Below are positions 35,642 to 44,183 of a stretch of DNA of 64,000 nt, piece after piece. The stretch is taken from contig NZ_FZNV01000001.1 in NCBI RefSeq assembly GCF_900188415.1, positions 647,501 to 711,500 on the forward strand. Direction: 5' to 3'. This DNA is from Maribacter sedimenticola. GTDB lineage: Bacteria; Bacteroidota; Bacteroidia; Flavobacteriales; Flavobacteriaceae. The translations under genes and the position numbers were made by a program. How positions within the stretch are numbered: the stretch's first letter is position 1; the number at the start of each line of letters is the position of its first letter. Below the pieces are notes generated by a model that made no database searches, had not been told where the DNA came from, and saw only the letters and a list, made by a program, of their open reading frames with translations.

Positions 35642-38600
35642 ATGGCATCAAACAAAAAATATTGGAAAAACGAAGCGGAGTTAAATCCTGATGATTCCAT
35701 TGTTGAGGCGCTTAAACAGAACGAGTTTGTAGAGCAGATTCCGGTTGATGAATTCTTGGGCGATAAGGAAACTTTAGCTACAACGAATACAAACCGTAGG
35801 GATTTCTTGAAATATGTCGGTTTTAGTACAGCTGCAGCTTCATTGGCTGCATGTGAGGGTCCGGTTACGAAATCAATACCTTACGTTGTTCTTCCGGAGA
35901 ACATTGTTCCTGGTGTGGCAAATTATTATGCTACCACTATTGCCAATGGTTTTGATTTTGCAAGTATCTTGATAAAAACCCGTGAAGGTAGACCCATTAA
36001 GGTAGAGAATAATACCTTGGCCAAGGTTGGTGGTGCTGCAAATGCAAGAATACAGGCATCTGTACTTTCTTTATATGACAGTACAAGATTGCAAGGACCA
36101 ATGGCAAATGGAGAAGCTGTAGAATGGAATGTGCTAACGGCAACATTGAAATCCAAATTGGGTGCTTTAAATGGTTCTTCAAAGAAGATTGCTTTGCTGA
36201 CGCAAACATATGCTAGTCCTTCGACGGATCGACTTATTGCTGAGCTACAAGCTTCTAATGGAAATATTGAACATATAGTATATGATGCAATATCTGAAGA
36301 TGCTGCATTGACCGCTTTTGAGGCTAGATACGGAGAACGTGCTTTGGCTGATTATGATTTTGAAAAAGCGGAATTGATTGTTTCTTTTGGTGCTGATTTC
36401 ATTGCAGATTGGCAAGGTGGGGGATATGATGCAGGTTATTCTAGAGGGCGTGTACCCAAAAAGGGTAAAATGTCACGTCACGTGCAATTAGAGGCCAATA
36501 TGTCCTTGACAGGTGCAAATGCGGATAAGCGTATTCCTTTGAAACCAAGTGCTCAAAAAATTGTTCTTGCCAAATTGTATGGTAAGTTGAACGGTACCAA
36601 TGTTGGAGGCAATACTTCTGAATATGATGCTGCTGTAGATAGTCTGGCTGCGGAAATTAAAAAAGCCGGTTCCAATGCTGTTGTAGTTACAGGTTTGGAT
36701 GATGTGAATGCCCAGGCTGTAGTACTGGCAATAAATGAAATGTTGAGTAGTAAAGCTTTTGATGCTACTGCTCCAAAATATATAAGACAAGGTAGTGTTA
36801 AGGCCTTGAATTCTTTGATTTCCGATATGAAATCCGGTAGGGTCGGAGCATTGATTATGGATGGTGTAAATCCATTGTACTCACTGCCTAACGCTGCAGA
36901 TTTTAAAGAAGGTCTAGAAAAAGTTGATCTTTCAGTTGCGTTTACTTCCAATTGGAACGAAACCGCGGAGGCCGTACAATATGTTGCTGCATCTAACCAT
37001 TACTTGGAGTCTTGGGGTGATATAGAAATTAAAAAGGGTCATTATAGTTTAATGCAACCTACTATTAAGGAATTGTTTGATACCAAGCAATTCCAATCGG
37101 TTCTATTAGAACTATTAGGTAGTGAGCAAACCTATTATGAGTATATTAAGGAAACATGGTCCTCGTCTATTTTAAATGGTGCTAATTGGAACCAAGCGTT
37201 ACAAGATGGTGTTTTCATTGGAAATGGTGAGGTTGCCGACAATGATGAGTCTCAATCTAATACATTGATCGGTGGTGATGCCGTTGTTTCCAATACATCT
37301 TCAATTTCTACCGCCGTACGTAGTCTTGCAAATACTACCGGTGACGGTATGGAGCTTACATTGTATTCAAAAGTAGGTATGGGTGATGGCCAGCAGGCAA
37401 GTAATCCTTGGTTGCAAGAGTTTCCTGATCCAATTACAAGGGTGTCTTGGGATAATTATGTTACAATTTCAAAAGCTGATGCCGTTGAGTTGGGCGTAGA
37501 AAATGTAAATGTTGCCAATGGCGGAATGGATGGTAACTATGTTAAGCTTACCGTTAACGGCGTTAGTTTGGATAAGGTCCCTGTGGTCGTTCAGCCAGGG
37601 CAGGCTAAGGGTACGGTAGGTCTTTCTTTTGGTTATGGTAAAACTGTAGGTTTAAAAGAGGAAATGAAGACCGGTGTCAACGCCTTTGCACTATATGACG
37701 GCTTTAATGCACATCAAACCGTTAGTGTGGAGAAAGTAGCCGGTAACCATGAATTTGCCTGTATTCAATTGCATAAAACCCTTATGGGTAGAGGGGATAT
37801 TATAAAGGAAACTACCTTGGAAATATTCAATACCAAAGATCATGCGGAATGGAACGAAGTTCCTGTGGTTTCTTTAGACCACCAAGAGGTTCCTGCAACG
37901 TCAGTAGATCTTTGGGATAGCTTTGACCGTACTATTGGCCACCATTTTAATATGTCAATAGATTTGAATGCATGTACCGGTTGTGGGTCTTGTGTTATTG
38001 CATGTCATGCAGAGAATAATGTACCTGTTGTTGGTAAAGCTGAAGTAAGAAAGTCAAGGGATATGCACTGGTTGCGTATTGATAGGTATTATTCCTCTGA
38101 AGAAACATTTGAGCAGGATAATATCAAAAAGGACGAATTTGATGGCTTAAGTGGTGAAAATGGTTCGTTGGGTGGTTTTGGTGAATTGGAAGATCCTTCC
38201 GCTAATCCTCAGGTTGCTTTTCAGCCTGTAATGTGCCAACATTGTAACCATGCTCCATGTGAGACAGTATGTCCTGTGGCGGCAACATCACACGGTAGAC
38301 AAGGTCAGAATCAAATGGCGTATAACAGATGTGTGGGTACAAGATATTGTGCAAACAACTGTCCTTATAAAGTACGAAGGTTCAACTGGTTCCTGTACAA
38401 TAACAATGATGAGTTCGACTTCCATATGAACAATGATTTGGGTAAAATGGTATTGAACCCAGATGTAAACGTTCGATCTAGAGGTGTTATCGAGAAATGT
38501 TCAATGTGTATTCAGAAAACACAAAAAACAATCTTGGATGCCAAGAGAGATGGTCGTGTAATCAAGGATGGAGAATTTCAAACAGCCTGTTCTTCCGCAT

Positions 38601-38758
38601 GTAGTAATGGTGCTATAGTATTCGGTGACATTAACGACAAGGAAAGTAAAGTGGCGGAATTGAAAGAAAGTGACCGTATGTACCACTTACTGGAGCATAT
38701 AGGTACCCAGCCAAACGTTTTCTATCATGTTAAGGTTAGAAATACCAACGAAGCATAA
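35642..38758 (+). CDS. actB: Alternative Complex III subunit ActB: molybdopterin-oxidoreductase-like/iron-sulfur protein
   Basis: 1038 residues. A Tat-like motif RRDFLKYVG sits near residue 53, with a lipobox-like SLAACEG after it; the signal is internal, as in TAT-variant-translocated family members. The central ~650 residues resemble the molybdopterin oxidoreductase fold but are thought not to bind molybdenum in this family. From about 775 a PsrB/NrfC-like part carries four cysteine clusters: CTGCGSCVIAC, CQHCNHAPCETVCP, CVGTRYCANNCP, and CSMC paired with CSSAC. These bind iron-sulfur centres. Second gene of the operon, 35 bp after actA. Confidence 0.95.
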   Translation: MASNKKYWKNEAELNPDDSIVEALKQNEFVEQIPVDEFLGDKETLATTNTNRRDFLKYVGFSTAAASLAACEGPVTKSIPYVVLPENIVPGVANYYATTIANGFDFASILIKTREGRPIKVENNTLAKVGGAANARIQASVLSLYDSTRLQGPMANGEAVEWNVLTATLKSKLGALNGSSKKIALLTQTYASPSTDRLIAELQASNGNIEHIVYDAISEDAALTAFEARYGERALADYDFEKAELIVSFGADFIADWQGGGYDAGYSRGRVPKKGKMSRHVQLEANMSLTGANADKRIPLKPSAQKIVLAKLYGKLNGTNVGGNTSEYDAAVDSLAAEIKKAGSNAVVVTGLDDVNAQAVVLAINEMLSSKAFDATAPKYIRQGSVKALNSLISDMKSGRVGALIMDGVNPLYSLPNAADFKEGLEKVDLSVAFTSNWNETAEAVQYVAASNHYLESWGDIEIKKGHYSLMQPTIKELFDTKQFQSVLLELLGSEQTYYEYIKETWSSSILNGANWNQALQDGVFIGNGEVADNDESQSNTLIGGDAVVSNTSSISTAVRSLANTTGDGMELTLYSKVGMGDGQQASNPWLQEFPDPITRVSWDNYVTISKADAVELGVENVNVANGGMDGNYVKLTVNGVSLDKVPVVVQPGQAKGTVGLSFGYGKTVGLKEEMKTGVNAFALYDGFNAHQTVSVEKVAGNHEFACIQLHKTLMGRGDIIKETTLEIFNTKDHAEWNEVPVVSLDHQEVPATSVDLWDSFDRTIGHHFNMSIDLNACTGCGSCVIACHAENNVPVVGKAEVRKSRDMHWLRIDRYYSSEETFEQDNIKKDEFDGLSGENGSLGGFGELEDPSANPQVAFQPVMCQHCNHAPCETVCPVAATSHGRQGQNQMAYNRCVGTRYCANNCPYKVRRFNWFLYNNNDEFDFHMNNDLGKMVLNPDVNVRSRGVIEKCSMCIQKTQKTILDAKRDGRVIKDGEFQTACSSACSNGAIVFGDINDKESKVAELKESDRMYHLLEHIGTQPNVFYHVKVRNTNEA

Positions 38759-38792
38759 AAAAAATACTAGAAAGTAATTATAACAAAAGTCT

Positions 38793-40538
38793 ATGGCGTC
38801 GCATTACGAAGCTCCTATACGAAAACCCCTAGTAATTGGAAACAAAGGCTACCACGATGTAACAGTGGATATTGCTGCTCCTGTTGAGGGAAGGGCAAAT
38901 AAGCATTGGTGGATAGTTTTCTCTATTGCCCTAGTGGCATTTTTGTGGGGAGTAGGTTGTATAATTTATACGGTCTCTACCGGTATCGGTACATGGGGAC
39001 TTAACAAAACTGTAAACTGGGCTTGGGATATCACCAACTTCGTATGGTGGGTTGGTATTGGTCATGCCGGAACCCTAATTTCTGCGGTACTGTTGTTGTT
39101 CCGTCAAAAATGGAGAATGGCCATTAACCGTTCTGCAGAGGCAATGACGATATTCTCGGTAGTACAAGCAGGTTTGTTCCCTATTATTCACATGGGTCGC
39201 CCTTGGTTGGCTTACTGGGTACTTCCAATTCCAAACCAATTTGGATCTCTTTGGGTAAACTTTAACTCCCCTTTACTTTGGGACGTTTTTGCAATCTCAA
39301 CTTATTTATCCGTTTCATTGGTTTTCTGGTGGACAGGTTTACTTCCAGATTTTGCAATGATACGAGATAGGGCTGTTTTGCCTTTTCAAAAGAAGATATA
39401 TAGTCTATTAAGTTTTGGATGGAGCGGTCGTGCAAAAGATTGGCAACGATTTGAAGAGGTTTCATTGGTCCTGGCCGGTCTAGCAACTCCTTTGGTACTA
39501 TCCGTACATACTATTGTATCATTTGACTTTGCTACATCTGTAATACCTGGTTGGCATACCACGATTTTTCCGCCTTACTTTGTTGCAGGTGCGATCTTCT
39601 CTGGGTTTGCAATGGTAAATACCTTGTTGATCATAATGAGGAAAGTATGTCATTTGGAAAATTACATTACTATTCAGCATATAGAATTAATGAATATCGT
39701 TATCATGTTAACCGGTTCTATTGTAGGTTGTGCCTATATTACCGAGTTGTTCATGGCGTGGTATTCTGGTGTGGAATATGAGCAATATGCATTCTTGAAC
39801 AGGGCAACAGGACCTTATTGGTGGGCGTATTGGTCAATGATGACATGTAACGTATTCTCTCCGCAGTTCATGTGGTTTAAAAAATTAAGAACCAGTATTA
39901 TGTTCTCATTCTTCATATCTATTGTGGTTAACATAGGTATGTGGTTCGAAAGGTTCGTAATTATTGTAACATCATTACATAGGGATTATTTGCCATCTTC
40001 ATGGACAATGTTCTCTCCAACGTTTGTGGATATCGGTATATTCATTGGTACCATAGGATTCTTCTTTGTATTGTTCTTGTTATATTCTAGAACCTTCCCT
40101 GTAATTGCACAGGCAGAAGTAAAGTCTATCCTGAAGTCGTCTGGGGAAAAGTATAAAACCTTAAGGGATGCGGGGAAACCGTTATATACGATTACACCTA
40201 TGAAGAGAGAGATAGAAGAACCAATTACGGATAATGTTCTTATGGGCGAGGTTGTACCGGCTGTTGGGGATAAGGTCGGGGTTTCTGATCTATTAAGTGC
40301 GGTAGGTACGTTTGATGCAACCAGGGAGCAGCCAGATGATCTTAAAAAAGTGAAAGGTATTGGTCCGCAAATGGAAGCCACTTTAAACGAAATAGGAATA
40401 TATACGTTTGCTCAAGTAGCTAGAATGACCGAACGTGAGTACGATCTATTGGACTCTATTACAGGGTCTTTCCCAGGAAGGGCACAACGTGATGATTGGG
40501 CAGGACAAGCAGCAATTTTATTAAATAACAAAAGATAA
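38793..40538 (+). CDS. actC: Alternative Complex III subunit ActC (NrfD-like) with HhH tail
   Basis: 581 residues. About ten membrane helices of the NrfD/PsrC type bind quinol (WWVGIGHAGTLISAVLLLFR; HMGRPWLAYWVLPIPNQ; VSFDFATSVIPGWHTTIFPP). Usual ActC proteins end soon after the last helix (about 450). Here a soluble tail of roughly 120 residues follows, whose last 70 form a helix-hairpin-helix-like domain: LKKVKGIGPQMEATLNEIG, then YTFAQVARMTEREYDLLDS and FPGRAQRDDWAGQAAILL. A related tail is on S2 at the left edge. It sits 34 bp after actB and 2 bp before actD. Confidence 0.95.
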   Translation: MASHYEAPIRKPLVIGNKGYHDVTVDIAAPVEGRANKHWWIVFSIALVAFLWGVGCIIYTVSTGIGTWGLNKTVNWAWDITNFVWWVGIGHAGTLISAVLLLFRQKWRMAINRSAEAMTIFSVVQAGLFPIIHMGRPWLAYWVLPIPNQFGSLWVNFNSPLLWDVFAISTYLSVSLVFWWTGLLPDFAMIRDRAVLPFQKKIYSLLSFGWSGRAKDWQRFEEVSLVLAGLATPLVLSVHTIVSFDFATSVIPGWHTTIFPPYFVAGAIFSGFAMVNTLLIIMRKVCHLENYITIQHIELMNIVIMLTGSIVGCAYITELFMAWYSGVEYEQYAFLNRATGPYWWAYWSMMTCNVFSPQFMWFKKLRTSIMFSFFISIVVNIGMWFERFVIIVTSLHRDYLPSSWTMFSPTFVDIGIFIGTIGFFFVLFLLYSRTFPVIAQAEVKSILKSSGEKYKTLRDAGKPLYTITPMKREIEEPITDNVLMGEVVPAVGDKVGVSDLLSAVGTFDATREQPDDLKKVKGIGPQMEATLNEIGIYTFAQVARMTEREYDLLDSITGSFPGRAQRDDWAGQAAILLNNKR

Positions 40539-40540
40539 AT

Positions 40541-41071
40541 ATGGCATCTAAAGTTATACATGCTTTTTACGACGATGATGATGTTTTAATGCATGCCGTT
40601 AAGAAGGTTAAGGCAGCCAAACATCATATTGAAGAGGTATATTGTCCTTTTCCGGTACACGGACTGGACAAAGCAATGGGCTTGGCGCCTACAAGAATAG
40701 CTATCACTTCCTTTTTATACGGATGTGTGGGTTTAACGGTTGCCGTTCTTATGATGAATTATATCATGATAGAAGACTGGCCTCAAGATATTGGAGGTAA
40801 ACCTAGTTTTAGCTATATAGAGAACATGCCGGCTTTTGTGCCTATTATGTTTGAATTAACGGTGTTTTTTGCAGCACACTTAATGGTAATCACGTTTTAT
40901 TTAAGAAGTAGATTGTGGCCTTTTAAGGAAGCGGAAAACCCAGATGTTAGAACTACGGATGATCACTTTCTAATGGAAATTGAAATCCATGATAATGAGC
41001 AAGAACTAAAAGATTTATTGATGCAGACCGGTGCTGTTGAAATCAATATATCAGAAAAAAACAGTCATTAA
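40541..41071 (+). CDS. actD: Alternative Complex III subunit ActD (DUF3341)
   Basis: 176 residues, the usual DUF3341 length. Two membrane helices are seen (about 47-70, RIAITSFLYGCVGLTVAVLM, and 98-120), with the family motif HHIEEVYCPFPVHGLDKAMG near the N-terminus. It has no cofactor and is a structural membrane subunit of ACIII. Start lies 2 bp after actC and stop 2 bp before actE, so it is tightly coupled. Confidence 0.94.
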   Translation: MASKVIHAFYDDDDVLMHAVKKVKAAKHHIEEVYCPFPVHGLDKAMGLAPTRIAITSFLYGCVGLTVAVLMMNYIMIEDWPQDIGGKPSFSYIENMPAFVPIMFELTVFFAAHLMVITFYLRSRLWPFKEAENPDVRTTDDHFLMEIEIHDNEQELKDLLMQTGAVEINISEKNSH

Positions 41072-41073
41072 AT

Positions 41074-41634
41074 ATGAACAGTTTTAAGAGTGTAATATTA
41101 GTATTGGCGTTGGTCATATTGGCAACTTCTTGTCATGATAAAAGTGTTAGGAATTACCAATATATGCCCAATATGTATGAATCTGTAGGATATGAAACCT
41201 ATGGAGAGGCAGATTTTTTACCAAATCAAGCGGAAGCTTTGGTGCCACCTGCAAACACGGTAAACCGTGGATGGTTGCCATATGAGATTGAGAATTCACC
41301 AGAGGGTAAGGAGTTGGCTAGATTACAGTCCAGCCCATTAGATTCCTTAAATACGGATGAAAACCTGGCTAAAGGTGGTCAATTATATACCATTTACTGT
41401 GCTATCTGTCATGGAGATAAGGGTGACGGACAAGGTACTTTGGTAAAAAGAGAGAAAATATTGGGTGTTCCTAGTTATGCAGATCCAGTAAGAAACGTTA
41501 CCGTTGGTACTACCTATTATACAATTCATTATGGATTGAACTCAATGGGGTCATATGCTTCTCAAATGAATACTGAGGAAATGTGGCAAGTATCTGAATA
41601 TGTAATGCAATTGAAACAAGATTTAACCAAATAA
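41074..41634 (+). CDS. actE: Alternative Complex III subunit ActE (monoheme cytochrome c lipoprotein)
   Basis: 186 residues. The lipobox LATSC (Cys about 20) indicates lipid anchoring. One heme motif, CAICHGDKGDGQG, lies at about 109-113; the distal Met ligand is probably in GLNSMGSYASQM. It relays electrons on the periplasmic face of ACIII. The tight spacing (2 bp after actD, 15 bp before actF) fits one transcript. Confidence 0.94.
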   Translation: MNSFKSVILVLALVILATSCHDKSVRNYQYMPNMYESVGYETYGEADFLPNQAEALVPPANTVNRGWLPYEIENSPEGKELARLQSSPLDSLNTDENLAKGGQLYTIYCAICHGDKGDGQGTLVKREKILGVPSYADPVRNVTVGTTYYTIHYGLNSMGSYASQMNTEEMWQVSEYVMQLKQDLTK

Positions 41635-41649
41635 TAGGTAAACAATACT

Positions 41650-42984
41650 ATGTATACGTTTTCAAATAGACTTAAAATAGCTTCCATTATTCTAATGATC
41701 GTTGGTGCGTTAGGAATTGTTGGGGGATTCGTAATGGCTCCCGGAAGTATCGAAGAGGCGAAAGAAATGGTAGCAAGTCATGATGACGGTCATGGGGCCT
41801 CCCATGCTGTGGAAGCTTCCCATGGCGGTACAACTAATGAACATGCTGTTGCAGAAGGACATGGTGAAGAACATGATGCTTCGCATGACCAGCATTTATT
41901 GGATCAATTAAAAAATAGACCTTGGGCGGCGTTATATGTTGCTGCATTCTTTTTCATGATGATATCATTAGGTGTATTGGCATTTTATGCTATACAGCGT
42001 GCAGCTCAAGCAGGTTGGTCTCCATTGTTATTTAGAGTAATGGAAGGTATTACCGCATACTTGGTTCCTGGTGGAATCATAGTATTTGTAATTTTATTGT
42101 TATCTGTTCTTGATATGAATCATCTATTCATATGGATGGACGCTGATGTAGTTGCACACGATGCGTTATTACAGGGTAAATCTGGATATTTAAACCCTAC
42201 TTTCTTTTTGATTAGAGCAGCTATATTTTTAGCGGGTTGGATAGGTTATAGAGAATATTCTAGAAAATTATCGTTAGCTCAAGATGAATCTGATGACAAT
42301 TCCAATTTCAAGTTGAATTTTAGAATATCTGCCGCTTTCTTAGTGTTTTATTTGATTTCCGAATCAATTATGTCCTGGGATTGGATAATGAGCGTTGAAC
42401 CACATTGGTTCAGTACATTGTTTGGGTGGTATATATTTGCAAGTATGTTCGTATCTGGTATTACGGTCATTGCCATGGTTACCATCTATTTAAAGTCCAA
42501 AGGTCTTTTGCCAGATGTAAATGACAGCCATATTCATGATTTGGCAAAATTTATGTTCGGTATCAGTGTATTTTGGACGTATTTATGGTTTTCACAATTT
42601 ATGTTGATTTGGTATTCCAATATTCCAGAAGAGGTAACTTACTACGTAACCCGTATTTCGGATTATAAATTGCCATTTTTTGGTATGATCGCTATGAACT
42701 TTTTGTTTCCTGTTCTATTATTGATGAACAGTGATTATAAAAGAATAAGTTGGTTCGTAGTTCTAACTGGTATTGTAATTTTGGGTGGACATTATATGGA
42801 TATTTTTAATGCCATTATGCCTTCAACCGTTGGTGATCAATGGTTTATTGGAATTCCAGAAATTGGATCTGTTCTGTTCTTTGCCGGATTGTTCATTTTT
42901 TGGGTGTTCAGGGCTTTGGCCACTGCGCCTTTACAACCAAAACGAAACCCTTTTATTGAGGAAAGTAAGCACTTTCACTATTAA
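41650..42984 (+). CDS. actF: Alternative Complex III subunit ActF, with His-rich loop
   Basis: 444 residues, a ten-helix membrane protein of the ActC/ActF kind (FRISAAFLVFYLISESIMSW; FWTYLWFSQFMLIWYSNIPE; GGHYMDIFNAIMPSTVGDQW). Between helix 1 and helix 2, about residues 43-82, there is a loop with nine histidines in 40 residues (SHDDGHGASH ... HGEEHDASHDQH). It is a structural and possibly quinol-side subunit. The His-rich loop may bind metal (inference). It starts 15 bp after actE and precedes coxB by 32 bp. Confidence 0.94.
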   Translation: MYTFSNRLKIASIILMIVGALGIVGGFVMAPGSIEEAKEMVASHDDGHGASHAVEASHGGTTNEHAVAEGHGEEHDASHDQHLLDQLKNRPWAALYVAAFFFMMISLGVLAFYAIQRAAQAGWSPLLFRVMEGITAYLVPGGIIVFVILLLSVLDMNHLFIWMDADVVAHDALLQGKSGYLNPTFFLIRAAIFLAGWIGYREYSRKLSLAQDESDDNSNFKLNFRISAAFLVFYLISESIMSWDWIMSVEPHWFSTLFGWYIFASMFVSGITVIAMVTIYLKSKGLLPDVNDSHIHDLAKFMFGISVFWTYLWFSQFMLIWYSNIPEEVTYYVTRISDYKLPFFGMIAMNFLFPVLLLMNSDYKRISWFVVLTGIVILGGHYMDIFNAIMPSTVGDQWFIGIPEIGSVLFFAGLFIFWVFRALATAPLQPKRNPFIEESKHFHY

Positions 42985-43016
42985 TAGATAAGTAAAGTAT
43001 AATATTTATATACACA

Positions 43017-44117
43017 ATGACGACATTATTGACTTTAGCTGTTCTTGTACTTGTAGCGATTGCCATTTGGCAGTTGACTAAGATATTTGAATTATCACAG
43101 CTCAAAACTGCACAAACTCAAATTGCTACGGATAGCGACAATAAGAATAATGGCTACATGTTATTCGGCTTTTTGATTTTCATTTATGGAATAACAATTT
43201 TTAGCTTCTGGAAGTATAGTAAGTTTTTATTGCCAGAGGCGGCTTCTGCTCATGGTGAAGAGTATGATTATTTAATGCTTGTATCCTTCATTATTATTTT
43301 TATCGTACAGACAATTACCCAAGCCCTACTACACTATTTTGGCTATAAGTACAGAGGACGAGAAGGTCAAAAGGCTTTGTTTTATGCGGATAACGATCGG
43401 TTAGAGTTTATCTGGACTATTATTCCGGTAATTGTTTTGGCAGGTTTAATTCTTTGGGGATTATATACTTGGACATCAATTATGGATGTCAATGATGAGG
43501 ATGACCCTCTGATCGTTGAGCTTTACGCCCAACAATTTAATTGGACGGCTAGATATGGTGGGGCCGACAATGTTCTTGGTGGTGCCAACGTAAGGATGAT
43601 CGATATTGATAAGGCTAACGTTTTAGGATTGGACGAAAGTGATACCTACGCACATGACGATGTTATCGTTAAGGAACTTCATTTACCAGTTGGTAGAAAG
43701 GTTAACTTTAAAATGCGTTCACAAGATGTATTGCATTCAGCTTATATGCCACATTTTAGGGCTCAAATGAACTGTGTGCCAGGTATGATTACCGAGTTCT
43801 CATTTACACCTATCTATACAACGGAAGAAATGAGGGTTAATCCTGAGGTAATGTCCAAGGTGAAGAGAACCAACAAGATTAGGGCAGAAAAGTCTGCCGG
43901 TGGCGAGGAAACTTTAGACCCATGGCAATTTGATTATGTATTGCTTTGTAATAAGATTTGTGGTAAATCCCATTACAATATGCAAATGAAGATTATTGTA
44001 GAGACGGAAGAGGAATATAATGCATGGATGGAGAGTCAGTCCACTTTTGCCGAAACGGTAATGAAAGACGATACCAATCCTGCATTTAATGTAGTAGAAA
44101 CGGCATCGGTAGATTAA
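43017..44117 (+). CDS. coxB: Cytochrome c oxidase subunit II
   Basis: 366 residues. Three hydrophobic helices occur (about 3-20, 45-65, 82-105), then one before the cupredoxin domain (EFIWTIIPVIVLAGLILWGL). The CuA ligands are present: the His of HSAYMPHFRAQMNCVPGM and the cluster CNKICGKSHYNM, which gives both Cys, His and Met. A charged insertion of about 25 residues sits before the CuA loop. There is no fused cytochrome c; electrons presumably come from ACIII hemes. It lies between actF and coxA, which suggests a physical ACIII-aa3 supercomplex, as known in Flavobacterium johnsoniae. Confidence 0.96.
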   Translation: MTTLLTLAVLVLVAIAIWQLTKIFELSQLKTAQTQIATDSDNKNNGYMLFGFLIFIYGITIFSFWKYSKFLLPEAASAHGEEYDYLMLVSFIIIFIVQTITQALLHYFGYKYRGREGQKALFYADNDRLEFIWTIIPVIVLAGLILWGLYTWTSIMDVNDEDDPLIVELYAQQFNWTARYGGADNVLGGANVRMIDIDKANVLGLDESDTYAHDDVIVKELHLPVGRKVNFKMRSQDVLHSAYMPHFRAQMNCVPGMITEFSFTPIYTTEEMRVNPEVMSKVKRTNKIRAEKSAGGEETLDPWQFDYVLLCNKICGKSHYNMQMKIIVETEEEYNAWMESQSTFAETVMKDDTNPAFNVVETASVD

Positions 44118-44183
44118 AGGTTAACCCTTGGTCTATAACAATTAAGCTATAATTAGAAAATTAATAAAACTAAGATTACGATT

